From Phoma sp. XZ068 (Eukaryota > Ascomycota > Dothideomycetes > Pleosporales > Didymellaceae): DNA of 64,000 nt. How positions within the stretch are numbered: the stretch's first letter is position 1; each line of letters opens with the position of its first letter. The stretch covers positions 372,001 through 436,000 of the forward strand of contig RBKR01000023.1 in assembly GCA_004835665.1 (NCBI GenBank). The letters are read 5' to 3'. The notes below the pieces were generated by a model. That model saw only the letters and a list, made by a program, of their open reading frames with translations, was not told the DNA's origin and did not search any database. Of the stretch, positions 33,552-44,749 are shown in pieces. Made by a program: the position numbers and the translations under genes.

Positions 33552-36500
33552 TCATCGCCAGCCACCCATACCTGGCCCAGGCGGCTGAAACTGCGTATTT
33601 CCACCAAACGGCGTTCTTGAGTTAGGCATTCCCATGCCAGGATCCATGAAAGTTTGCGCCCACTCTTCTTGATTGAGTAGTTCATCAAACTGCATGCTCT
33701 GTCCGGGGATGTGATGCATGCTGGGGCTGCCAGAATGAAGCGGGTGGCCTCGTTGCGCTTGCGCAGCCTGCATCAAGTACATGGGCATAGGACCGAAGAG
33801 CTGTGCCTCGCTTTCGTGGCGTCGCGGAGGGCCCGCGGAGATGCTGCTCGGAGTGAATATAGCAGGATACGGTTTCATATCGATCCCGGAAGTGGGACCG
33901 ACCACAGAGGGCGGATCAAGCCTGCGTTCGAAAGCTTGAGGGTGCTTATTTTCAAATGTGGTCATCGGCGGGTTCGGATAGGCCAGGGGATCACCAGAAG
34001 GGAACATCATCGTTGAAATATCTGAGATTGGGATGTTCAGTCCCGGGGGGTCGGTGAATGGGTTTGACAGTGGCGTAGGCGGGAATGAAGGGCGAGTTGG
34101 CAGGGCATTAAACTGTCCTAGGCTCGCGTTAGAAGAGGTAGGTGTCAGACCAGGTACTGCATCGAAGAAGTCTGCATTCGATGGTGATGGTGAGTTGAAA
34201 GACGGGTCCAGTCCAAGGCTAGCGTAGTGTGACTGAGATATTGGGAGAGATGGGCCAGGAGCAGTGCGCTTAGAATCAGGGTGGCTCTCTGGGAAGGTGC
34301 TGGCACGCCGTGGCAGCGTCAAGTCGCTTTCGAGAAGCTGTGGTCGCGACCCAAGAGTTTGTGGTGAGCTGTCTTGACGGCGCTTCCTCGACTCGTGAAG
34401 TTCCCTCCCTTGCTTGACCGCTTCGGGTAGTCTATCGAACATACTCTGGAAGATGTGAGTATGCTGTTGTCAATCTCTGCTTGCAGAACTTACATTGAGT
34501 GCCGAGCTGCACCTGTCCGCCGCCATGCTCCTCTTAGCGAAAAATGCTAGTACTTCTTTGCCTTCTGCTGCATCTCGAAGTAGCTCTAGGCTGGTCGGGC
34601 TGTTTGGATTCTCCAAAACAAAATACAGTATCGAAACAATGGCAAAGAATGTCGTGTACATGGAGAACCAGTACGCACCAGCCAACAAGCCGCGTCGCCT
34701 CATCTCAGACGTTATGTGAATGATGTTGCGCGATACGCCCACACATGCTGAGGCGCATGCGAATGCTCGTTGGTCGGTCGTGTTGTCTTTGTATGTCGAT
34801 GAAACGTAGTGCAAGAATGGACGATATAGCAGAAGCTGCGCGTGACCAAATGCCATGCGAAGTAGTTGTTGCACTCTGTAGGGACGTAAGTACTCAGCAG
34901 AGGTGTGTTCGGTTGACAATCATACCTAATAATGATGTGTGGTGCTTCACCGCCAGGCTTGAGAGCCATAGGTAGCTCATCGAGCCACTGCGCCAAATCT
35001 TGCTCAAGTTCGCGGATCTTGGAATACTTGACGGTGTATGTTACTGAATTCTTACCGCCAGACTGGGTACCTTTGATGGGGTAAACATATTTGCAGATCT
35101 TGCTGAGAACCTGCACGATCCTTGTGTGAGCGTTGAAGGCGGACATCACAGAGATGCTACCCTCAGGCATAGGCAGAATCTCACTCTCCGTGATGTACTC
35201 ATCATCCACCTCGACTGGAAAGTCTTGGTCGATGTCTTCATCCTCCAAAAAGCGTGGTAGACCAAGCATTGCTCCCACGTATGTGTCCATTCGTCGAATG
35301 ACCCAAAACAAACGCTTACGGGTCTCGGCCTCAATTGGGCTGAAGCTGCTGTTGAACGAACGGTGCAAACCCATGCGTAAAGCTGATCGCAGAGCAACTC
35401 CAATGTATGCGTAACACGTGCTAAGCTTGGCCGAGGATTGTAGAAACTGTATCATGAAAACGATCGCTTGTAATGACGTCAGGTCGCGGCAGTCGGTGAT
35501 GTCGAGTAGTTGGCGGGAAGCTTTAAAATATCGGAAGCTTTGCACGGTCAGCAGAGTTCAGTCTCGCTACAGTTTTCAACTCACCCCTCGTCAACAACGG
35601 TCTCGTAGTTGGACTTGTCCAACTCATACTCGCCTTGTGAAAATAGCTTACCCAATGCAAGCACGGCGTACAACAACGGCAAGAAGCTATTCTCGGCATT
35701 TGTGTAGTTCTCGGTAGGGATGTCGTACATGCGATCCAGCTGTTTGTAGAAGGTTGGCAAATGAACGACCCTTTGCATTGCACCTGCATCAATTATGGCA
35801 TTCTCGCACAGGCTCAATGCCTCCTTCTTGTTTGGTAGCTCTGTCCCAGATGGTAGCGCAGTCGAGGATGCACCTAGCGATCGCGTTGAGGATGGCGAGG
35901 GAGGATCTACAGACATGTTACGATGCTTGAGAGATGGTGAAGAATCTGGTGGCGCTTGGAACATATCTCCGAACTGTCGCAATCCCCTCATGAAGCTGAG
36001 ACCTGAAGAATGGCCATGGTAATCCCAGTTGCCTTCTTCATCCAGATCCAATTGGCCTGTGGCTTTCACCATTGCTTCCAGGTGGGAATCGTCCGCCGCC
36101 TCAGCTTGCGGGTTGGTGTGGTGATGCGACAAGCGTGCGTCAGTAGGCATCACTGGTGGACGCGAGGCTGTTACAGGCAATTGTGGAAGCAATCCGTTTT
36201 GAAGGTGGGCGTCAATGCTGGGATCGTTCAGATCTATGGTCGGGAATACAACGTGCAATAAAGCTTTTGCACGCTTGAGCTGGCTCTCAAGAGCCTCAAT
36301 ATACTGTGGAGTTGCATTTCGTCTACGATTTGACGGTTGGTCGTATGTGCTAAGGCGCTGTCAGTAATTGAGGATGTGACTGAGCGGTTGGGCTTATTTA
36401 CCATTCTACGCTTGAAGTCAGCACCAGTCAACGCGAAAGGAACAACAAAATTAGACTTGTGAGGCATACCATAGCTGTAGACTGTACAATGTGTACATGG

Positions 36501-36734
36501 TTGTTTTCCATCGCATTTGATTTTCTTGCGTCGACACTCGTCGCATGCGCGGGTTACACGCCGCCGCTTTTGCAAGGGCTGTGGCTTTGGCCCCTGGTCG
36601 TCGGTGGCATCATTGATCGGCGATTGATCCTCTGTAATTTCGGGGCTGTCTGAGTGTGGTGAGGCATCATACTGACCACAAAGGCCGGAGCCTGTGTTAT
36701 GGCCATCAGTTGTTGTGAGCACTGGGGAGGCCAT
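33552..36734 (-). CDS. Large Zn2Cys6 transcription factor with Fungal_trans domain
   Basis: Six exons: 36734-36470, 36405-36402 (4 nt), 36349-35585, 35537-34926, 34875-34494 and 34445-33552; 973 residues. The zinc cluster has Cys64, 67, 74, 80, 83 and 90 after a basic KRRRVTRACDEC start, followed by a coiled segment beginning PQYIEALESQL. The Fungal_trans (PF04082) domain spans about 270-560: YFKASRQLLDITDCRDLTSL, then GLHRSFNSSFSPIEAETRKRLFW. The C-terminal 300 residues are Pro/Ser/Gln/Met-rich, a likely activation region. Family knowledge: such factors bind CGG motifs and control carbon or secondary metabolism. It is of the large carbon-metabolism-regulator type, but a named orthologue was not established. 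Residues 89 and 90 (Glu, Cys) exist only if the microexon is used. Confidence 0.88.
36402..36405 (-). other. 4-nt microexon completing the zinc cluster
   Basis: AATG lies between a 64-nt intron (36406-36469, GTATGC...TAG) and a 52-nt intron (36350-36401, GTAAAT...TAG). Joined as G|AA TG|C it encodes Glu89 and the sixth zinc ligand Cys90, after which the frame continues with TYDQPSNRRRN. Direct joining of the flanking exons, or retention of both introns (120 nt together with the microexon, divisible by three), leads to the same early stop at 36234. Confidence 0.8.
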
Positions 36735-38458
36735 GGCGACAGTTGGGGGAGCATGACTGTGGCTGGGGGGTGCTGCGCCTAAGAGTAAATGGCTTGAGTG
36801 TCAGGACAGGGTCAGTCAGCGGCGGAGAGGTGGGTCCAAGGAATAGGATTCTGATGGGAAGAGGGTCTTAGCGCCGTTCCATGGCAGTCATCCCGCCCTT
36901 GGGCACCGGAACGAAGTCGTGTTATTTCCGCCGAGCAATCCGCTTGTGCGCCTCGAGGGGCAGGCCAAGGTTTCGGTGCTGCAATTGTGGGATGCGAGCA
37001 GGATATTACCTAGGCTTGCCGAGAGTTCTCAAGAAACCTCGAGATGGGGTTGAAAGGCCGACCAACTTGCTCGTTGATCGAGGCGTATTCTTCGTGTCTT
37101 CTTCTGCCCTCCGCTGGCTCCGGCATCGTTCATTTGCACAACTAAAGAGGCCTAGCTCAAGACAGCGGGAGCTGCACCACCACACCGCCAAGTGAGAGAG
37201 CACAGCCATTCGCTTATCTGCAAGCTGTGGCGTCATGGGATTGCTGGCAGCGTACAAGCCCATAGGATGAGACGATAGGAAGGCACCCAAAACAAGGCGC
37301 CACCCACGCCACTCCAAGACCAGTCAAGAGAGCCTTGATCCTTGGAATTGTCGGTGCGCAGCGGATCATGCAGACGCTGCCGGGTCAATAAGGCGTACTT
37401 TGATGGGCCTGATTGGCACCAATGCAACGTTTGCTCATCCCATGATTCCTCGTGCGCTCTAAAGCCCCTGCTTGCAGCATCGATCAGCGAACCGGCTAAA
37501 GACATTGCCTCTTACTGTGGGTACAAAAGACACAGTCATGTAGCCAAGAAGAGGCTGTGAATTCCTCCCCCAGACGTGGGCTTGTCTCGGGGTGTGATTC
37601 AAGGCGAGGTCCGGCATGTGCACCTCCACTTCACCAGCCCTCGCGTCGTAGCGCCGGCCACAGTTTGTGACAGCGTGGCTTGATTGAGGCTGGTGGGTCT
37701 TAGCCTCATGCGGTTGGTCACCATCCGAGGTTGAACGTTGCACATTTTCTGCCATTTGCGCCAATGGCTTGGTGCCTCATGGCAACGCAACCTTGGAACT
37801 CCTCGCGCCACGCTGTGACAGAAACGTGGACGACGCCCAGAAAACGATGCAATGTCCCTCGTGAATGGTCGTTTGCGGTCTGAACGTGATCAGTGATCCA
37901 TCAGCTGGAGGTGACGGACATGACGCCGAGCGTTCAGAAATGTGCGGTGGGTCCGCTTATCCGCTTGGGAACAGCCCAATACTTTATGCCTTGGTTGAGA
38001 GGCCGAAAGTATTGGCTGCGACGTGTGTCCGTACGCATTCCTCCGGTCCGCCAATCTTTACATAAACGAAGCGAAACAAAGCAAGCAGTCTTGCTACCTC
38101 CGCCTGTGTTGAGAAGGTGAGCCGAAAGGTGAGCGAATACTGAGGAAGATCCCAACTCTACCGGTGATTGCCTCGCTTTGATCTTTGCTGTGATGTGATT
38201 ATGTCACTTCGCCTTCGGACTTCCTGCACACGACCTACCCCATCGCACCGAGGCTCCTCTTGTTAAGCGGGTCAACATGACCGTGCGAAATGGACACTGC
38301 TCGGACGAATCTGCAAGTGTGGTTAGATGTCTGCATGGAACTTCTAGCCTGAAGATATTCAGGTGCACGCCGTCCAAGCTTGTGGCTGACCGTCGACATT
38401 GGTTGACGCTTGACTCATGTTCTTTGACGCCATAACGTGTGGTTCCATTACTGATAGC

Positions 38459-38512
38459 GTATTAGCCACAAAAAGGCCACGTACTAGCCACAGGGGCTAC
38501 GTACTAGCCACA
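38459..38512. repeat. Three direct copies of GTAYTAGCCACA
   Basis: GTATTAGCCACA at 38459-38470, GTACTAGCCACA at 38481-38492 and again at 38501-38512; spacings are 22 and 20 bases. GCCAC/GCTAC words repeat between the copies. The array lies 1.7 kb upstream of the Zn2Cys6 regulator. Function is unknown. Confidence 0.8.
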
Positions 38513-39250
38513 CTTGGCGTCACCTCCTGCAGCGGTAAGGTTTTGCCGTGATGAAGTAACTCCTGAGATTTGTATTACGGCTGTTGGGGTGTAGCTGCTA
38601 CCGCGGAGACGCCGTCCCTTCCCGGGTGAACATGCGCGATCATTAGGTTCGGTGTGGCCAAGCCCCGATCTCGAGGAACTTGATGTGTGACCGCAGGCAC
38701 GTGTGGCGCATGCAACTGGAGAAACTTCTGTTATGTAACAGGTGGAGAAGTGTGTGGTCAGAAATGCGATAGAGAGTCGAGACCGCTGGCCAAGCGTTTC
38801 GAAGACGTCTGAAATCAAAAGTGGTTGAGTACGTTTGCAACTTGATTTGTATGTCGATTGAGGGGTGAGGCTGGTGAACTTCGAGAAGGAAAACCCAGGT
38901 GGCTCAGCAGCCTTTTGTTTCCTCTAAGTCTTTGCACAGCCACGCAAAGCGGAACGGCTTCTAGCGTTTAACGGCAAGGACTCGACCTGTGGCGCTCCTG
39001 TTTTTCTCTCCGAATGCAGCGGGCACATCCATACCGCCACAGTGCGGCAACAGCCACAGGGACAGACGGCTGACTGGGCGGTCTGCACAAACCGCCCCAA
39101 ATCTTAACAATTTACAATGACGATCGACCAAGTACCAAGACTGAGAAGCGAGAATAGAGCCGTTGGAACGCCGTAGAATCCCAGCACCCGTCGCAAGAAG
39201 AAAATGCAGCTTATCGGGGGTCACGGGTTAACGACGCAATGACAACGGGC

Positions 39251-39637
39251 TCACCGCAATTTCAAACTCTGTTTGACATGCGAAATAGCATTTTCGCAAA
39301 AGTGGTCAGCCAAGCTCTCATCCGTTGTACTTAGAAACACTGTATTGAATTTGCGGTTGATATCCTCACCGATGGACAAGTCTACCTCAGTATCGTCATG
39401 AAGCGCGTAGCGCTCGTAGTGTAAAAGGTACCTACTACACCTGCGTTCGAGGTCATCACGACTGGTGATGATACAATGAACGTGCCCGCTCGCGGCCCTC
39501 CACTTGCCCGGCAAAATTCTGGTAGATCTCCTGTCGATCCTGCCTGATACCCGCAATGCTGCATGTGGCTGGAGACATCTCTTGGCCCACCGAGAGTGTT
39601 CCTGGTCAAAACCAGAAGTACTGCATTTCGAACACAC
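39251..39637 (-). other. Open frame without ATG, possible gene fragment
   Basis: A 128-codon open frame with no internal Met. The stretch HVHCIITSRDD resembles the strand-plus-TSR sensor of STAND/NACHT NTPases common in fungal HET-type proteins, but no Walker motifs are found nearby. It may be a relic or chance. Confidence 0.2.
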
Positions 39638-40007
39638 TGGCAGTGACTCCTCCGGCCGTTAGAGGACTACTATTGAGCGCGTGACCGTTCCTGGAGATGA
39701 CGCCGGACACTGTATTTGATGATGTCTGCTCACCAGTGCTGCTACGCTGCCCATAAGTCGATTAAGGGGTGTTCAGTTTTGGCGTGGAAGTGCATCTCGC
39801 GGGTCTGATAAGGCTTCGGATTGTAGGGTCGAGGGACAACACGAGCCCGCGTCAACAACCTGATTAAGATTTGTGCATGATATCATCCTGTTTGTGCCAG
39901 GGTTTGGGATTGGTTCATATGACTTTCAGGAAGGATGCCTCCTGACCTCTCACGGTGGTCGAATATCAAGTCGACCACCGTGAACTTCTTCGTCGAGCTG
40001 TGCATGT

Positions 40008-40817
40008 TCAGTAAATTCTCAGCAGCTTGTAGGTCCGGTTGTTGCAGCCAGCAGGAATCCTACCAACCATGGCTTTGGCTGCAATGACTGCCTTCTCCTG
40101 TCCAATCAAGTTACCAGCGGCTATGCTGTCGTCGATGGTAAAGATTGCGCCTTCTGCTTCAGCCGCCAACAGAGCTGCGAGGGTTTTGGACTCGCCCAAA
40201 GCCTTGAATGGACCAGGGCAGATCCCCAGTACCAGCAACACAGCATCTTCCATTTTCAGCAGAGGTTGGCGGTCAATCATTTAGATATTGCGAGACAGTC
40301 ACTGTTCACCTAGGCGTGCACTTACACCTACCAAGTGGATAGTAACTTCTCGTCCAATGTCATCATCGCAGTGAGTTCAGGGGGAAAGCTTCCGTAAACG
40401 GCTCTGTGTGAAAGCATAGTAATACCCAGTAGTTGTTTGCTCACTCTCGTGGCAAACGGTGGCGTTGTCCTGGTATCGGGTCGTGCCTCCGCCATGATCT
40501 TAACCAAACATGTGCCCCTGGGGACCCCAGACGCGGTTATATGTTCGCTTCTTTCTCTCTCGCTCGGCGCCGAAGCCATTGAAACGCAATGGGTGCAAGA
40601 ACATGCTATCTGGTGACTTTACGTCTACCAGTTCCTTGAGCTCAGCGGCCCAGGTCTTATTGCAACCATCATAATTGTAACTTTCGCCAGTTGCCGAATG
40701 CTCACATGGTTTGCATACACGTAGCCAGGGCTCCTGGTGTTTGCTCTGTCTCAGTCTTCTCTTTTGCACCCTAAACAGAGTTGATAATGAGGGTTCGTAG
40801 ATGATCAAGTGGATCAT
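40008..40817 (-). other. Possible unannotated small gene, unknown
   Basis: Three successive minus-strand frames look protein-like: 40817-40500 (ending RVWGPQGHMFG), 40579-40328 (ending MMTLDEKLLSTW, followed by a GTAGGT donor-like site) and 40280-40008 (starting MIDRQPLLKMEDAVLLVLG). They could be exons of one gene, but I could not find a consistent set of splice sites, so no CDS is called. No family was recognised. Confidence 0.3.
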
Positions 40818-41587
40818 AATCCAGAACTCCGGTAAGTAGTTAAGACATTTGTTTACTAGTGCCAGGAACCGGAAGGTACTTCTCGTGACGGATTTTTTCG
40901 TTCATGTGATTAGGAGCAGACTATCGGCCGGGTTGAATTTGCTATTGCAGACTGCAGTTCTTGAATGCGATGTCTTGCTGAATCCGAAAAGATAAACATG
41001 CTTTATCAAAGCAGTGAAGCCGTTGATTTGCGCCTTTGTGCCCGGTCGCCGAGTTTAATCAAAGTTGTTTTTGCTTAAGTCAACACCCATAAGTAACAAC
41101 TCAAGTGACGTAGATCTGTTTGGTGTAAACATCAGCCTGAGATATAATTATAATTGCCGTGAAATTTTGAAACACATGTTCGATTTAAATGTTTGTTCAC
41201 GGAGAACTGTTCCAAAGGACGCATCCGCCGAGGTGTTCCAACAGAACTGTTTACGCATTACGGCGTACACCGTTACCTACTTGTCGCCGTCATCAAGCTC
41301 AATACCGTCTGAGACCTGGTTGCGTGCTTAGATAACGCGCTCTCTCTATCGTCAGTCTACGGGAATCATTTTCATGGGCGCTATGCAGATACATCGGTTG
41401 CACTAGTCTTCATTAACAAAGCTGCACTACAGTTGTTCTCTGTGCAATCTTTTTTTGGTGAATGCTCCCAAGAGCCTGCACCCGCAGGATATTTATTGAT
41501 ATGATTTGAGACCAAGATCATGAGGAAAATGGTTGACTGCTTGACGGATCGATCGACAGATCAATAGCAAGGCGCAGGCTGCCTTAA

Positions 41588-41968
41588 CTAGCGGTTTTCG
41601 CCCACAGTATTGTACTTTCTAATTCCACGCACCAGCATTAGATGGTGTACGTTCATCCCCATTTTAGATGTTACAGATAGCCTCATTATGTAGTCGGCCA
41701 ATGTCTCCTCATCTCCCATTTGAGATAGCTGGCCCCAAAGGCGATCGGAAATACTCATTGCAGATGCATTTCTGACAAGCATCTTCATCCACAACTTGAG
41801 ATAGACTTGCACACGCTGACACAGTACGCATAATGTTAGATCATCCGTGCACATCTTCTTCCGCGCAGCTTCAGTTATCTCATCATGAATGCCGCCCACA
41901 CATGTGCAAACGCGACTGTACTCGTCATCAGGGGTAGCCAAACTTCCGAATCCTACGACGGGAAGCAT
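41588..41968 (-). other. Possible hypothetical ORF, 126 codons
   Basis: ATG at 41968, stop at 41588. The translation has mixed, globular composition with five Cys in its first half and a helix rich in MGDEETLADYIM. The frame is open upstream without another clear start, so it may be the last exon of a larger unrecognised gene, or chance. Confidence 0.25.
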
Positions 41969-42920
41969 AACAACGGCCACGGTGGCGCTAGTGAGTAATA
42001 AACCTTATTCCACGATTTCCAGATCATGTGGAAAGTGGCTGAGTTGCAGGATGCATCGAAGTAGATGGTGGAAGTGGCTGCGGAGACATGAAGTGGATTG
42101 CGGTAGACTTGTAACCGCCGCGCTAGCTCCGTTGTCATCATTTGTGATAGGGTCGTTGCCTTCACATCTGATGCCTCGTCCTTGTTAGTGCTACAGTCTC
42201 GAATAGTGCTATATCTTCGTTATCATGACCCTTTCAAGGCCCGGAGGAGTCTCCGCACAAACGTGTTCTTCGGTGTTCATAAATCATGCCTCACGTCGAC
42301 CACTCTCTTCAGCATATAGTCTTCCATGCAGCAGCCGTACACGTGAATAATCATTGAGGTAACTGCTATGCAGTGGAAGGAGTGGTGGTATCTGCTCTCG
42401 AGTTCGGACCTGTCCACTGCGATTGAATGATGCTCTGCATCCACTATGCACAGCATGTCCCCAGTAGTTTTGTAGGCTAACACTCGAGCGCAACATCGGA
42501 GTGACCAAGAGTGACTTGACCTTAATGTGGACTGGTGTACCACACGACACCTTCGACAAGCAGACCGGAGTGTATGCATCAAAGGAGCGTACAGCACTTC
42601 GAATGTTGAAGGAGTGGGGTCGTAATGATTTGTGTGATTGCCATTCTCTCACCGTGTGCAGAAATTCTGTAGAGAGGCTACGAGGACGTCATGAACAGCG
42701 CATTAGACAACACGATACATGCAAACGCCTGCTGTTCGCAGCGCCAAGCCTTCTTGTTGCGGTGGTCGTCCTTGCGTCGATTTGCGGTGTGGGCGCTAAC
42801 CCAACCGGGAAAGGCCCTCGCTACCGATACGCCAAGGGCTACTCTTCGCACATTCTCATTCTGAGCTTCCAAAGACCGTCCCGACTCACTAACCACAGCA
42901 CAACCTCCGGATTCGTAGCC

Positions 42921-43901
42921 ATGTCGACATTCGAACCGGTTATCGTACGTACGCCCTTGCTACTCGAGCCCGATTATGCACAATACGGCAGTCGCTGCCG
43001 CCGCGGCGCTGCCACTGTCGCGAATTTCCAGAAAGCACAATCGCAGACCAACACCAGCTAACTCTTTGCCCAGGTCATCGACGGCAAGGGGCACCTTCTC
43101 GGTCGCCTGGCCTCCACGGTCGCCAAGCAGCTGCTCAACGGCCAGAAGATCGTCGTCGTGCGATGCGAGGCCTTGAACATCTCTGGCGAGTTCTTCCGCG
43201 CGAAGCGTACGTCTACCCCGATCCATCGAAGCGACTCGACGGAGAGCAGAGCACACGGCAAAGTGTGATGGAATACACGGCATGCAATGCATTGCTTATA
43301 CACGTGGTTGTCATTGACGCCATTGTGCCTCTGCTCTTTCATAGAGCGCTTTGAGGAATTTCCTGCAAATTAAAGCAGAGACTGACATCAGTTCAGTAAA
43401 GTACCAGGCTTTCATGCGCAAGCAGACCAGGTTCAACCCTACCCGTGGTGGTCCCTTCCACTTCCGCGCTCCCTCCAAGATGTTCTGGCGCACCGTCCGT
43501 GGCATGATCCCTCACAAGACTGCCCGCGGTAACGCCGCCATGGAGCGTCTCAAGACCTTCGAGGGTATCCCTCCCCCCTACGACAAGAAGAAGCGCGTCG
43601 TCGTTCCCCAGGCCCTCCGTGTCCTGAGGTTGAAGCCCGGCCGCAAGTACTGCACTGTCGGTCGTCTCGGCCACGAGTTCGGCTGGAAGTACCAGGACGT
43701 CGTCTCTCGGTACGTACAATCCATAGCACAATTGATGGAGTCGATGCTAACAATCCACGCAGCCTTGAGGAGCGCAGGAAAGTCAAGGGTGCCGCATACT
43801 ACGAGCGCAAGAAGGCCGCCCGCAGGCAGTTGGCTGAGGCCCAGAAGACCGCCAACGTTGACGGCAAGACCAAGGAGCAGCTCACCGCCCTCGGCTACTA
43901 G
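42921..43901 (+). CDS. rpl16: 60S ribosomal protein L16 / L13a (uL13)
   Basis: Four exons: 42921-42944 (8 codons), 43074-43206, 43397-43709 and 43763-43901; 202 residues, the normal fungal length. Family sequences are clear: VIDGKGHLLGRLASTVAKQLL, then KYQAFMRKQTRFNP and FWRTVRGMIPHKTARG. Family knowledge: uL13 is a surface protein of the large subunit. Introns are 129, 190 and 53 nt; the first two are long for this genome, as often in ribosomal-protein genes. The third exon shows the C-ending codon bias of highly expressed genes. The third-intron donor is CG|GTACGT. Confidence 0.96.
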
Positions 43902-44749
43902 ATGTCGACGATTGATGATACATGTCGGTGTCGGTGATGTCGTTCGGCGCGGAATGCATTGGGCTCATGGGAACTTTTCATCCTTTTTACTTCGACCGAT
44001 CGAAAAGGTGTCCAGGCTAAAAGAGCATACCGATACCAGGATGCTCACATGTTTATGGGTCTCTTCAACGTCGGTCAGCGCTGTCCTCAGGTACTTCTCT
44101 TCCGGTTAGAAGAAATACGAATTGAAAAACCCAGGGCTTATCAAAGCATATGATGGAGTTCTGCTGCAAATATATCCCAATTTCCTGTTCAATTGCTTGT
44201 TTACATTGTCGCATACCTTGCATGCTGACTTGCCCTTGAACATCAAACTGAACCCCAATGGATTCTTTGGCTAGACTGGGCGACATGAAGGCGCACTGCT
44301 TCTCCATGCAGCGGCCCGAGGCCGCCGGAGAGATGGGTCACAGATGTGTCAGCACGGACGGTGACCCGGGCGGACCTCCAACGGCGGAGAACCTCGGCTT
44401 TACTATAGTGTACATTACCCCGGACTTTGGAAGCTCACCACATGTTTATCTATACAGGAATAAGCTGCAATAGTTGTCGTTCTAGATCGTGATAATTTTT
44501 CGAACCCTTTCGTCTACCTTGGTGCCCTCGCTGCGCTCCATCTTGGGTGCTTGTTCATCTTCAGCGCCGCTCTTCTCGCCGGTGCGGATACTCCGCATCT
44601 TGGGCGTCGATAGCTCCAGTCTTCATAACCGATATCTTTTAAAACGCTTGCGCTGCCATTAACAAGTGTTCGCGAGTTCATCAACCGTCCTGCTTCTCAA
44701 AGACTTTCCGATCCATCGCCATTTCTAAAGACTACACGCGCACAACATT
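43902..44749. other. Intergenic
   Basis: 3' flank of the uL13 gene and promoter of the acyl-CoA-synthetase-like gene. Short ORFs here carry no recognisable content. Confidence 0.5.

Larger units (their letters stand above)
36735..42920. other. Gene-poor stretch of about 6.2 kb
   Basis: No confident gene is present. The left end should carry the promoter of the Zn2Cys6 regulator, whose start is at 36734. Inside are a short direct repeat (38459-38512) and three weak minus-strand ORF regions listed separately. The right end is the promoter of ribosomal protein uL13. No terminal inverted repeats, reverse transcriptase or transposase signature was noticed. Composition seems lower in GC around 40900-41600, by eye only. 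Confidence 0.45.

Noticed and set aside
42501..43061. 186-codon + strand ORF overlapping the start of uL13
   Set aside because: Different frame from the uL13 exons, runs through the first intron, and has no recognisable content.
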